DNA from: Pelodera strongyloides
Lineage: Eukaryota; Nematoda; Chromadorea; Rhabditida; Rhabditidae
Length of the DNA stretch: 64,000 nt
Direction of reading: 5' to 3'
Assembly: GCA_036852015.1 (NCBI GenBank)
Contig: JAANDG010000523.1
Span: 1 to 64,000, forward strand
Made by a program: the position numbers and the translations under genes. Positions 1-16,268 of this stretch are shown here, in pieces. Numbering within the stretch: position 1 is the first letter of the stretch; every line of letters begins with the position of its first letter. Under the pieces are notes generated by a model. The model searched no databases. It was not told the origin of the DNA and was given only the letters and a program-made list of their open reading frames with translations.

Positions 1-116
1 TATCCCGGAGAGTAACTACTACAAGACAAAACAAAGGTCAAGCCAATGCAAACGTCTTACTAATGTACGCAAAGTGTGAATACAATGTTTCATAAACAAG
101 CAAAGCTCGTTTACTA

Positions 117-4351
<4,235 letters not shown>

Positions 4352-4946
4352 CCTAAACAAAAGAAAAATATTTCTAAGAACAAATGAAACGTAACAAGTA
4401 ACCAATGAAAAATTAATAAACAAACAGGTAGGTAGGAAAACGGCACATCAAAATGAAGAGAACGACATATAAATGGCAAAAAAATACATTTAGATAGGCT
4501 CGTGGTTGGAGACCATTTAGCTCATGTTCATAGATAGTTCCGCGTCATACAGTTAAAATATTTTTACTTTCAGAGAAATAAATAAATAAGATACAATACC
4601 GGGAGCGAAGAGTTATACAGACACATTTGGACAATTGAAAAACATCATAAGCTACTTGCACCGCGCTAAAAGAAACCGTACAAATGTATGCACTTACAGG
4701 TGATATAAGCATAGAGTATCGATAATTGATAAATTAATTAAAAATGAAACAGGGTTTAATACGATTTGCTAACGATCCAACTTTGAGATATGATAAAAAG
4801 AGTATTGCAAATGATCCACAAAAAGGCTGACGCTTTGCATTCTTAAATAAAAACTCTTAATTTCTACTTGAATAGTTTGGTTTAACAAGGACATTTTGAG
4901 CACGGAGGGGAGAAGAAGGGATAATATAATATAAATATTATTTTAA

Positions 4947-6187
<1,241 letters not shown>

Positions 6188-6280
6188 TCAGAGACGCCTC
6201 CGGCTACGCCGCCTGAGGCGTTTTTCCATATACTTATGAAACGTCTGTAACGTAGATGAAAAACATGACGAATGAAGAAA
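6188..6280. repeat. Dispersed repeat with GCC..GGC hairpin, copy 1
   Basis: CGGCTACGCCGCCTGAGGCG then TATACTT, ATGAAACGT, TGTAACGTA. The same ordered blocks appear at 63005-63110 in COA3 intron 3, the second copy having about 35 extra bases. Confidence 0.55.
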
Positions 6281-6508
6281 CACAACGTCCTTTTACGTGA
6301 GAATATTCTAATTCGAGCTGCGGCACTCTCTTATATCCAGAGCGGAACAATTTATTCGAATTATACTTCCCGTAACGTGAGTGGTAGCGCACGCTACAGT
6401 TACTCTTTTACATAAAAAGATAAGAGATTATTGTTAGAGAGAGATTAGAGAATAGAGAGAAGCAACGTCACCAGATAGGACCAAAACAGAGGATATTATT
6501 TTCTACTA

Positions 6509-7142
6509 TTAAAGGGAATATGTAGGCACTCATGGGGTTTCCATGTTTGCGATTCGCACCTGCGAAAATGACAAACCGCTGTCCATGTTCAAGTCGATGT
6601 AAATGACATGGTCCCGCAGCGATTTTAGATCTAGTATGGATCTATTTCAAAATAGTACGGATCTAGTATGGATCTGATACACTTTCGCTGCAGGACCATG
6701 TCAAACGTGCGATTCGCATGGGTTACGGTAGGCAGTTGACATGCATGTAAAATGACTTGAACATGGACAGCGGTTTGTCATTTTCGCAAGTGCGAATCGC
6801 ATACATGGAAACCCCATCAAAATGAGCATGCGAAACTGGAGTTTCCACACCAGACATGAATTTAAGTAGGCGACTGAATATGTAAATTCGAATTTGCATG
6901 CCGTGCATATTGAATCTTGCTATTTGCCGATATCCGCATGCACAGTTGAGATTTGCTCCATCAGAACTGCCGGGTAAGCCAGGGTGTCAGTAAACGCGTT
7001 TACTATGGAAAAGGTGAACTTTGAAAATCATTTTCTTTTAAATGGGAAACTTTTAACAATTTTTGTTCTTATTTCCTTAATGAGGAACACACTTTCTATT
7101 AATACAGCTTAACTTCAAAAAGGGCATACATATTCCCTTTAA
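6509..7142. mobile_element. About 634-bp TTAA-ended element containing a nested foldback
   Basis: Outer ends TTAAAGGGAATATGTA and TACATATTCCCTTTAA are inverted repeats. Nested inside (about 6534-6815) is a much longer inverted repeat, including GGGGTTTCCATG, TGCGATTCGCAC and CGCTGTCCATGTTCAAGTC arms around a central tandem of GGATCTAGTATGGATCT-like units. No transposase ORF. Confidence 0.7.
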
Positions 7143-7499
7143 TTATCGATAGCATAGACAGAGGACAGAGCTTGTCATTATACGGTTTATTACATATTAC
7201 ACTTACAATTAGCATGTCTTATTAGAATTCGCAAGTGCTTATTAAAAAGTTGGGGCTCCATCGAGCTACGAATACGTTTCTTTTTCAATTTACCCCCACC
7301 GGCCCACTTTGTTGTACAGAAACATACGTAGTCTACCGCAGTTCCGTACCTCCGTAGTATCGTATCATATCATAGTCTATCTTACTGAACCGCTTCGTAG
7401 CGTGTAGCGTTGCTTTGTCTTTTTGTAGCCCGTAACTTTCCATGTAAGTGTTCCGTCGCTTATTAGCAAGCAAGCTTGATACCCTCTTCCCACTTTGCA

Positions 7500-7650
7500 T
7501 TAAAGCGAAATACTGACCGGATTTTAAAGCGCCGGGCGCACCAGCACTCTTATGCAGCTCATGCAAATGATCATAAATTAGAATAAAAAAATCGAGCTAA
7601 ATTCGAGTTACTTGGCATAAAAGCATTCAACTACCAGCCGGTATTTCACA
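7500..7650. mobile_element. Family-A hairpin MITE, copy 2, right end truncated
   Basis: Starts TTAAAGCGAAATACTGACCGG; the centre has ATGCAAATGATCATAAATTA and AGAATAAAAAAATCGAG. The right end decays after CCAGCCGGTATTTCA. Confidence 0.65.
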
Positions 7651-7924
7651 GAAACAGCTGGAAAACTTTTATATGGGCCTGTGCCTTTTACAAACTTCTC
7701 ATAACCGATACAGCCACAGTACCTCGGGTAGGAATGTGATAGCATGATGCGCACAGAGCGTTACGGTAACGGCTTCAACGTCAGCCAATGAATTGTACCA
7801 GATACACGTAAAGAATGAATTCATAGTCATTCGGACCGTGGTAAAAGTGTTTTTGTTTTCACCGTATATGAAGAGTCAACCGATGCATTCAACAGCACAT
7901 GTATCAGCCACAGTCAACTTACAC

Positions 7925-8055
7925 TAAATTCCCTCCCTACTTTTTTCAACCTTTATTACTTAAAGGGGGAGGGAGCATAAAGTTACCCGGCATACCCTAG
8001 ACCCTCTCCCTTCCTTCTGAACCTTTATTGAGTGAAGGGAGAGGGCGGAGTTTTC
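7925..8055. repeat. Two tandem copies of a small G/C-armed hairpin
   Basis: Each unit has CCCTC-rich and GAGGG-rich arms around AACCTTTATT (near 7950 and 8020), giving two adjacent stem-loops of about 45 bases. Confidence 0.5.
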
Positions 8056-8116
8056 AAAAATGTGCCATAACATTCAGCATAAAAACTGGCGACACACGGA
8101 GAATGGGCGACGCACT

Positions 8117-8200
8117 GGCGCGAGCTTCACGCGGCAATATGTAGGAGCGATCGCAGACGAGCCATATCTTCGCCAGTCTTGTACTTCGCAAACGTCCCGC
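8117..8200. repeat. Direct repeat, copy 1 of 2
   Basis: Contains TATGTAGGAGCGATCGCAG and GAGCCATATCTTCGCCAGTC, found again at 8659-8735 in the same orientation about 540 bases away. The region is unusually CpG-rich. Origin unknown. Confidence 0.5.
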
Positions 8201-8658
8201 TTGTCCTAAAACAGTAATATACACACAGTAACAGTAATAAACTCAGTACACAAAAAGTACGGTACTTTTTTAAAATACCACTGAAAGGTAAAAAAAGCGG
8301 GCCACTCTCGAAGTCAATGCGCTCAAAGAAGGCGCACTATTGTGAATAGCTACAAAACGCGTGTGGCGCAACGAAACCCTGGCGCGGAACTTTCGCGCGG
8401 ATAAAGGTGTGCGCGACGGCGACACGAAAATGCAATAATTGACGCAGTTACATATGAGAGGATGAGGTGCGACTTCGCCTTACGTCCGCCAAGTTTTCGT
8501 TCGCAATGTGTAGGTGTGCCTTTTCGCTGAGCACCATCAGAGTTTCGTGGTGCAGGAGCCACATAGACGTCAAGGAAAAGACAATTATGAAATAGAAAAG
8601 TAGAAACCTCATTCATGTTCGATCCAGGCTCATCAGATGAGATCTCCACCTCCACGAA

Positions 8659-8735
8659 AGGTTTCTCGCGGCGACATGTAGGAGCGAACGCAGGCGAGCC
8701 ATATCTTCGCCAGTCTTTCGCGAAGACGTGTGCAT
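8659..8735. repeat. Direct repeat, copy 2 of 2
   Basis: Contains CATGTAGGAGCGAACGCAGG and GAGCCATATCTTCGCCAGTC, matching 8117-8200. Confidence 0.5.
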
Positions 8736-9167
8736 TGGCAGAAAACGAGAGTCTTCAGGAGCGGAGCAGCCGGGGACGAATGAAGTCTCATAGTCACGGT
8801 GAGCATCCTGAGTAACGAAAGAGCGCAGGAAGCAACACATACAGAGACTCACAGGCAAGGGGAGTCGCCATGCATCAAGAGCGTCGCATCTGATCTAAAC
8901 AAGATTAAATAACAAGCAACTAAACAACTAACTAAAACCTTCCAATAAGCACTAGAGAAGGGACTTAAACGTGACGAAATAACAGAGCCTAAATACTAGG
9001 TATAGGATACAATGATATACCGTGCATCAGTTCGAAGTCAATCGTTTCCCAACAAATTGATTAGAGTCTTCGTGCAGTCCTTCAGTTGAAGAGTAGGTTT
9101 CAACTTCAACATTGTCAGCGTTTTCAGACTTCTCAATTATCAGCACCCAAAGGAAGAGTCTCGTCGC

Positions 9168-9187
9168 TTAGGCTTAGGCTTAGGCTT
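9168..9187 (+). repeat. Interstitial nematode telomere repeat (TTAGGC)3
   Basis: Three exact TTAGGC units plus TT. TTAGGC is the nematode telomere hexamer. The tract is short, so chance or an old double-strand-break repair insertion are both possible. Confidence 0.55.
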
Positions 9188-9473
9188 CTCGTCGCCGGCC
9201 AACACTTGTTCCACAAACGGTACAATCTAAACAGAAAGACCGCAAGAGGGAAAGCAAAGTTCGTATAATATAACAAGTCCATATCTAGTGGGTAAGTGTA
9301 GTCATTTTATTAATTGTTTTGAGAGAAAAAAACAGCTATGGAACCCTGGGTAATTGCCAATTACTAATTGGGTATACAAAACGAGAAACCTTTAGGATCG
9401 ATAAATAACCAATACAAATATGTATTTATGGTCACATTGCATGCACTTTTTAGAGTTTTGCAGGGAATTCTAA

Positions 9474-9640
9474 AAGAAAGAGAAAGAGAGATGATAGAGG
9501 TAGAGGCAGAGAGAGAAGAGAGAAGAGAGAGACGGTAGGGAGAGAGAGAGAAGTGAGAGGAGACTGAGGGAGCAAGAGAGAGAGGGTAAAGAGAGAGGGA
9601 GTCAAAGGGTGAGAGAGAAGGAAGAAAAAGAGGTGAGATT
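9474..9640 (+). repeat. GA-rich simple repeat
   Basis: Long impure (GA)n with GAGAGAGA, GGGAGAG and GAAGAGA blocks. Confidence 0.8.
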
Positions 9641-9675
9641 TTCTGAATCTAACGGTAAACAGTAAAACAAAGCTT

Positions 9676-10299
9676 CCCTTTTTACCGAACTTTCCGATAA
9701 ACCTTAGCGGTCCCACCGTGTTTCGTCACCAACTCGTTGTGCCAATGCAGCGTACCCATTCTGTAGCTTTACGTGCCGTTCCTTACAATTAGCGTACTTT
9801 CGTCACGTAGTGTACGTCTCTATTCCGTGGAGTACCTTTCCCATTTTTCCTAAGAGTCTAGTCCTTCACAAATCAAAAGCAAAAGTGCAGCCTAATGCCC
9901 TAAAGAGAACGCGCGCTCCAACGGCTCTAAATCGCTCACTCGGAGTCACCCGGTCAATTCGGAGACCGCTCTAGTGCGGCCCACTCGGGGCATGTAATTA
10001 AAACAGGCCACAATTGCTCTCTCGGAGAAGGCCGGCCCGAGCCATTGTAAGGCCCATTTCAAAACATGATCTATTTAGGGCATTCGATTACAGTTATGCA
10101 GTTGATTTGAGAAGAACTAGACACTTAAAAAGAATGGTAAAGGTACGTCACGAAACAGAGGCCTACACTACGTGACAGAAGTACGCTAATTGTAAGGAAC
10201 CGCACGGAAAGCTACAGAATGGGTACGCTATGGCACAAAGAGTTGGCAACGAAACACGGCGGTAGCGCTAAATTTTATCGGAAAGTTCGGTAAAAGGGG
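9676..10299. mobile_element. About 624-bp element with ~190-bp terminal inverted repeats
   Basis: Left arm CCCTTTTTACCGAACTTTCC and right arm GGAAAGTTCGGTAAAAGGGG continue as inverted repeats for about 190 bp each (for example TACAGAATGGGTACG and GTAAGGAACCGCACG matched in the other arm). The unique centre is GC-rich with CTCGGAGTCACCCGG-type blocks. Non-autonomous; no ORF that looks like a transposase. Confidence 0.75.
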
Positions 10300-10431
10300 T
10301 GATACGGGGCACAGATTCTGTTCAAGAATAAAAATAAATTATGTTTTTTGGTGTAATTTAAAGTTTAAGGTATAAAGCATATGTGTATTCCCATACGACG
10401 GTCAATACGGCGATAATGAAATAGATGCAGA

Positions 10432-10459
10432 GTGAGAGAGAAGGTAAGCGGTACAGTAG

Positions 10460-10494
<35 letters not shown>

Positions 10495-10650
10495 ACGGAG
10501 AAACAGAGAGCGTGAAGAACGGACAAACAGGATAGCGAGAGAGAAAGAATTAAAGAGAGTGGAGATGTAAAAACGGGAGGGAGAAAGTGAACGAGACACT
10601 GAGAGAAAGAGAGAGAAAGAAGAAAGAGAAAAGGAGATGAGAGAAGGGCG
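10432..10650 (+). repeat. GA-rich simple repeat
   Basis: Includes a pure (GA) core of about 26 bases near 10465-10490 and impure flanks. Confidence 0.8.
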
Positions 10651-12360
10651 AAAGAGCGAATTAAGAGCGTACTTCATGAATGAAAGCCACCCACCGTAGA
10701 ACCTGTATGTCGAGGAGCTCCATGTTGCCCACGTTGTTGTCCGTTCTGTCCACGTCCTGTCCACGTCGTCAACATCGTTGACGTCGCCCATGTGGAGCTC
10801 CTTGGGCGCCAGGTCATGCAAGACGTTCTCAATACCGAAGTGTAGTAGAAGTTCCAACGTCATCCAACTGATAAGAAGCATTCCATATATCGTCGCCGAC
10901 TCTAAAACATTACCAATTAGCTTAAACTTATTTTCAGTGAGGAGATATTGAAGCAGCTTGCTTCCTTATCCCTTTATACAGATATTTCGAGAACTGAGAC
11001 CATATCCACCACTCCGATGTCCTCGGGGAAATATTCCCTGGGGACAGAAAATAGCATTCTAAAGTGAGACACGCAGCGAAAAGACGGGGAATTCCCTATG
11101 GGGAATTGATTGGTGAATGTGGCCTCTGGAGATTGATTGTAAGGCCTTCAGCGATACTGAAGCGGTAAAAGTGCAAGAGTTTCTTTAAAAATACCTTTGG
11201 GAAGTTTTTCGGATATTCTTCGGGAGTTCGGCGTCTCCCTTGTTAAAGCAGTTAAAGGGCGATGTTTGGCCTTGTTACCAGCAAAGCACAACTGGTAGGC
11301 AGTTAAAGCTGTTTACCTGAAAAACACAAAACATGAAAAACACATAATTATGTGATGGAAAAGTAGTTAATATGTAGAAGAAATAAACGTATAGAGCCCA
11401 AACTCTGATATGAAATATCAAATAGAATCATTAATAAATAATTGCTAAATCGAAACACTTTCAAAATTATGAAAATTAGAAGAAAAAATTGAGCTGCATG
11501 CTCTGGCGAATGTAGATCATCAAAATGAATAATGCGAGTCAGTAAAACTTATAGCCTATAGCGGGGGCAATTGCAACCGACAATTATAAAAACGCCGCAG
11601 GACTGAAAGGCAATTAAAATCAATTACATTATGATTCAACCTTTATGTGTAGTTTGTAGCAAGGGAAAACTAAAGATTTACACACAAGTTCATCAAGTTT
11701 ACATATGGAACTGGAACTAATCGTGAAAAAAGACTAAACAAAACTGTTGATATACCCAAGTTTTACATATTAGGACTGTTAGTGGAGATCAGAGAGGATA
11801 ACTGCTATGGCAGGTAGCGATAGTTAATCCTTCCACATTCCAATTTAGTTGTATTCTAATTTTATTATCGTGGTTTATTCTAATTTCTGTATTCTAATTG
11901 AACGCTGCACGATTGGAGCATCGCAAGCTTATTAGCTCCTAACGAGATACGTTTCAACAGGGCTTGATATAGAACAACGGTCACATTGCTTTTTGTTCTG
12001 CAGAGGCCGTTTATTTTTGTTTTATGGTGCATTTGTAGTACTAAATAATACAGTGCTCATTACTGGTGAAAATTGCAAAAGGAATAAAAAATGAGAATTC
12101 GAAGTTCGTAATAAATGGTACAAAACGTATTATTGAACCGGAATTTAATTTTCTCATGGAGAAGATGTATCATGTAGGTATTTTCATCTGGCCTACTGCT
12201 TAGGACCCCCGCGGAACAAGTCATAAGCAGACGTTGAAACTGTATTGTTCACCATTGCATAAGAGTGCACGCTCTTGAAGCGTGAAAGATTTTTTTTTGA
12301 AGCGAATGTCAAGCCTGATTCACAGATATTCTATAACACGCTGTCACAACTACCGTAGTT

Positions 12361-12445
12361 TACACAATTTCTCTCGCGCTCTCCTCTTTTTCTTTGCTGA
12401 CTTAAAAAAATTTCTCTCGCGCCCTCCTCTTTTTCTTTGCTGTCT
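12361..12445 (+). repeat. Two-copy tandem repeat, unit about 44 bp
   Basis: TTTCTCTCGCGCTCTCCTC and TTTCTCTCGCGCCCTCCTC, each followed by TTTTTCTTTGCTG. Confidence 0.7.
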
Positions 12446-13368
12446 AACAGCCTCGTAAATTCAAACGTCCCGTGGACAAAGATTTGGCTTAGCTTTGTCC
12501 GCACGACTCGAATCCCATACTGAAGGAGTTTTTTGGAGCGTTTTGAAATTGTTTTTCTTCTTACATGAAAGTTTTTGTTTATTTTTATTTTCACTTTCCT
12601 TACCTTCAAAACATAAGCTTTTTTTTGAGCCCAACATGAAAAACCGGCTTGACATTCCCTTTAACCCCTTTACTTCGTTGGACCTGGTTTGTTTCTCGCT
12701 TTTGCTTTTCTTACCTTGTTTCAGTAAGCTTGGTTTTATCAATAAATCTTCATATGCAAACATTTTATTATGTGTCGGCTTGTGCGCATCTCCCTAAGAA
12801 TTTATTATTATTGTTATTTTTATTACAAAGTTGTGTTCAAACGATCAAACGTTATGGCATGAGAGCTAAAAGGCATTCCATAAGCTCAGCTTTCCAATAC
12901 TAAGGACATATTTTCCACAGCATGTAGAATGTAGAATACTAATTAACAAACTGTCCGCCAGAGTACGGTATGAGATATACAATTTTCATTTCCAATAAAT
13001 ATTAATATAAAGAATATATATTAAATATTAAAGCAATTGACATGAGTCACTAAATACATATTAGTATTCTGATGCACTATTGTATTGTTCGAAGTTCGAA
13101 GTCATTATAAAAGGCTAAGAATCCAGTTTCTATCTCATATCTTATAGTATACGTAACGATGCTAAGATTTCAGCTTCATCTTTTAATATGACAAAACTAA
13201 GTATTTGTGTTTTTGTTATACTATTGCGTATTGCAACGCCATATTCCATATTCATACGTACGTAAAAGATGACAACACTTGACGCTATATGTGTCACTAG
13301 ATAGAAACAAATATTGTTTCGTCCCTTGTCATATTTAGAAATAATGCTTGGGAGTGGGATTATCCTAG

Positions 13369-13575
13369 ATGCGTTTCAAAACCACATAAGGTGCCAGTGG
13401 CAAGGTGCACACCGGCCGGATTTGAAACGCATCATCGTGGCAACTGACTTCTTACTTATTTACTCGAATTTGCTCGATTTTTTTATTCTAATTTATGGTC
13501 ATTTGCATAAGCTGCATGAGAGCATGCTGGTGGGCTCGATGCGTTTCAAAACCCGGCCGGTATTTCGCTTTAAAG
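13369..13575. mobile_element. Family-A hairpin MITE, copy 3, rearranged left end
   Basis: Right end is complete (GGCCGGTATTTCGCTTTAA). The left side has ACCGGCCGGATTTGAAACGC followed by the usual centre in inverted orientation, and an extra GATGCGTTTCAAAACC fragment further left, suggesting a nested or broken copy. Confidence 0.6.
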
Positions 13576-14000
13576 GATCGCGATCACTTCATTATCGTCT
13601 TTTTACTTCAATTATCAATAAATATAAAAAGATACCTAGAAAAATACCTTTCCGATGCCAATTTACGGAATATTTATCACAGGGAAAAACATCCCTTGTG
13701 TTGAGTTTTGATTTTTGACAAAATAGGGTGTTTTCTAAATCGCAACGGGACTTGGCCGGTTGCCAATGATGACAGTACAAAGAAAAACCGGGGAAAAGGG
13801 AAAGTGCCTGCTCTACTGTCTCACTTGTCGTTGTCATACTGTACGTTATCAAAACACAACCGAGGGGATTTCTTTCCCTGGGTTAATTTTTCAGTAAATT
13901 GACTCCGGAATGGTATTTTTCTAGGTGCTTTTTCATGTTTATGGATAATTGAAGTAAAAAGGCGAATTTGAAGTGACTGCGATCAAGGTTTTTTTTAGAA

Positions 14001-14291
14001 ATGTTTCTCGTCCTGGCCTTTGGCGTTCTACTGGCTGCACCGGCTGTAGTGGCCCAAGAGAAAAAATGCCAGGTAACAGTTTTCCTAAATGGGAATCCTG
14101 TAGTTGCTATTTAGTAATTAGTTCCGTTATGACATACACGACGAGTTCCGGGAGCAAATGTTGGTCTTGAGATCAGGAGGGAGCATGCACCCACCCACAC
14201 ACTTACTAGCATACGGTCATATGTATATACTCCACAGTGGTGACACACACACACCCACACACACACCACACACACACACACACTACACACA

Positions 14292-14348
<57 letters not shown>

Positions 14349-14362
14349 ACACACACCCCACA

Positions 14363-14450
<88 letters not shown>

Positions 14451-16251
14451 TCACATATAGGACACACACACACCGACACGCAATGCGCACAATAGACCCT
14501 TGTTGGGATTTATCTGTGTTTAAAAAATGTATTTTCAGCCAGGAACAGTGAGGGAAGAAGGAAGCTTTTGGTACGAGTGCATTGGCCATCCGCGTCTTGG
14601 TGGCTACGAAGAGGCAAAGGGTTGGTGCTTTATAAAATAAACTTTTCCAACACGTTTCGTCTGTCCTACCGCTTTAACCTTTTCGGGTTGTTTGTGCGTA
14701 TTACGGTAACTCCGGCACATTTCTTAAAAAAAACAAGAGCCATAATGCAATAATATTGGGGGTGGGTGGTCCAGTGGCAGCGCTTTCGTCTCTAACACAA
14801 TCAGCCCGAGTTCGATTCCGGCCCGTGACAACTTTGACAGCACCTCCCGATGAGGGAGGGAATCATGGGCGTTCCTTACTGGCCCTGGCCCGAAGACGTC
14901 GACAAATTTGTCATCTGGAACTCGACACATAATGCCCAGGACCCAGTACCTTTGCGATCAAGTCATAAGCTTTGAAAAATGTATTGCGCTATCCTTGAAT
15001 AAGGACCTTGTGGCGTACAAAATTTATTTAAAGCGAAATACCGGCCGGTTTTTGAAAAACATCGAGTGCACCTGCATTCTTATGCAGCTTATGCAAATGA
15101 ACATAAATTAGAATAAAAAAAACGAGCTAAATTCGAGTAACTTTGCATAAATACGCAAGAATTCAGCTGTCCACAAAGCGTTTCAAAAACCGGCATGTAT
15201 TTCGCTTTAATATTTTCAGGTTGTTTGTTCGAGGGCAAAAGAGTTCTCTTCGGTGTGGTCGCCGAAACTGAGGTGGACAATGATCCTCTGCATGGCTTTG
15301 TTCAAGAATGTGCTAAAGAGGGAACACGATTCATGAAAAAAGTAACTGGTGAGTTCTACAACTAAATTTTTTAAAGGGTCGTTACATCCCGTTTTTAAAA
15401 CTTATTCTGTGGTCCAGTACCTAAGCAAGATCAATTTTTAAAGCGACAAAGCCTGCGTTATTTGAATCTTAGATTAGACGACTGCTTTTCTTCCTTTCTT
15501 TTATTGTCTGAAAATGAATATTGGACGAAAACTTGCGCTGCAACGCTCAGTTATTTGCATGCACTAACTACTAAATGTGATATATTGTACTGTCTAACTT
15601 CGTTCTAAAACAGGTTCTTATGCCATACTTTGACCCTATGACGGTCCTGTGTTGCGGTTAACAAGGCCCTCCATAATGAGCTTGCATTAGAGAATGAAGC
15701 ATCCAACGGGCTCTTTTTGATAAAACGGGGTAAAGTTAGGCAGTTAGGCAGTGCACGCCCACTCCTTAAAAGCTAAGGCTACGGAACCCAAAGGGCCTCT
15801 AGCGGGGATCGATCCTCGGCTCCTGAATTACGAGTCGCGTGCACTATCCACTAGGCCACCCTGCTCATAAGATTATATGCTTCTAACTGTTGTATCAGGT
15901 TGCTGGTCATACGACTTGACTCAAAACAAAAACGTGCGCGTGAATGCCGGAGAGAGCATCGTAAGTTACCGTTGTTCATACATATTTTGATATAGAGAGT
16001 TTAGAGAGAGGTAGCATGAGAGAGAGAGACAGTTAAGGTATTGAGAGAGAGAGAGAGTTGAAACGGATAATATTGAAAGGGAGATATAGTGGGAGAGCAA
16101 TGAGAGAGAGAGAGAGGGGAGACAGACCACAGTAACCCAAGAATACGATATTTAGGTAGTCGAGGATAAGGTGAAGGGTTTGAAAATGAAATTCTTCTGC
16201 AAGCGTGAACCTAATGGAGCTGTTTCGTACAATGGGAAGCCGGCCAACTAA
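14001..16251 (+). CDS. Small secreted protein, probable MIG-18-like fibronectin type I family
   Basis: Five exons (14001-14072, 14539-14620, 15220-15348, 15899-15960, 16156-16251) join to a 146-residue protein. Residues 1-18 form a signal peptide (MFLVLAFGVLLAAPAVVA) followed by mature QEKKC. Cysteines recur in the pattern of small extracellular modules: GSFWYEC, GCLFEGKRV, FVQEC, GCWSYD, KFFCKRE. This alternation of G-C-L and F-x-x-C segments resembles the nematode family of abnormal cell migration protein 18-like fibronectin type I domains; that assignment is from memory of the family and is not certain. Known members are extracellular matrix or secreted proteins. The first intron is filled by a CA microsatellite; intron 2 contains a tRNA-like element and a family-A hairpin element ending nine bases before exon 3. 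An AATAAA polyadenylation signal follows the stop by 11 bases. The gene structure is firm; the function is not. Confidence 0.78.
14243..14476 (+). repeat. CA microsatellite in intron 1 of the small secreted-protein gene
   Basis: About 200 bases of (CA)n with scattered CCC interruptions, then TGTCACATATAGGA and a short second CA run. All four open frames across it are artefacts of the repeat. Confidence 0.95.
14761..14940 (+). repeat. tRNA-like SINE candidate (intron 2 of the small secreted-protein gene)
   Basis: Box A-like TGGTCCAGTGG (14767-14777) and box B-like GAGTTCGATTCC (14808-14819) at normal tRNA spacing, then about 120 bases of unrelated tail with a GATGAGGGAGGGAATC hairpin segment. 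The acceptor stem is not convincing, so a tRNA-derived SINE is preferred over a working tRNA. Confidence 0.5.
15028..15210. mobile_element. Family-A hairpin MITE, copy 4 (next to a splice acceptor)
   Basis: Near-complete 183-bp copy from TTAAAGCGAAATACCGGCC to GTATTTCGCTTTAA. It ends nine bases before exon 3 of the small secreted-protein gene, so the branch-point region of that intron must lie inside the element. Confidence 0.8.
15735..15868 (-). repeat. tRNA-Thr(CGT)-like SINE candidate
   Basis: Minus strand reads GGTGGCCTAGTGG (box A), ACTCGTAATTCAGGAG (anticodon arm like tRNA-Thr CGT) and GGATCGATCCCCGC (box B, GGTT changed to GGAT). An extra tail follows. The box B change argues against a functional tRNA. 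Confidence 0.5.
15993..16125 (+). repeat. GA-rich simple repeat in the last intron of the small secreted-protein gene
   Basis: Several GAGAGAGAGA runs separated by short unique sequence. Confidence 0.75.
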
Positions 16252-16262
16252 CTTCCTCGATC

Positions 16263-16268
16263 AATAAA
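16263..16268 (+). terminator. AATAAA polyadenylation signal of the small secreted-protein gene
   Basis: Canonical hexamer 11 bases after the TAA stop at 16249-16251, so the 3' UTR would be very short, which is common in nematodes. Confidence 0.6.

Larger units (their letters stand above)
10300..14000. other. Intergenic, no supported gene
   Basis: Contains the second GA tract, the tandem repeat at 12.4 kb and family-A copy 3. A minus-strand open frame at 10687-10881 (HFGIENVLHDLAPKE...) has coding-like wording but then runs into a DVDDVD low-complexity stretch that is an inverted repeat at the DNA level; no splice partners were found. Confidence 0.4.

Noticed and set aside
9450..9716. Ser/Leu/Phe-rich minus-strand open frame, and similar ones at 10402-10881, 20494-20841, 26582-26902 and 35621-36028
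   Set aside because: All lie across GA/CT tracts and owe their openness to base composition.
10687..10881. Minus-strand open frame HFGIENVLHDLAPKE...DVDDVD
   Set aside because: Coding-like at first, but the acidic repeat corresponds to an imperfect DNA inverted repeat (GGAGCTCCATG and CATGTGGAGCTCC), and no exon partners were found.
14111..14589. Long open frames on both strands made of HTHTHT or VCVCVC
   Set aside because: They are translations of the CA microsatellite.
15735..15868. Functional tRNA-Thr gene
   Set aside because: Box B has GGATCGATCC in place of GGTTCGAATCC, and there is an extra tail.
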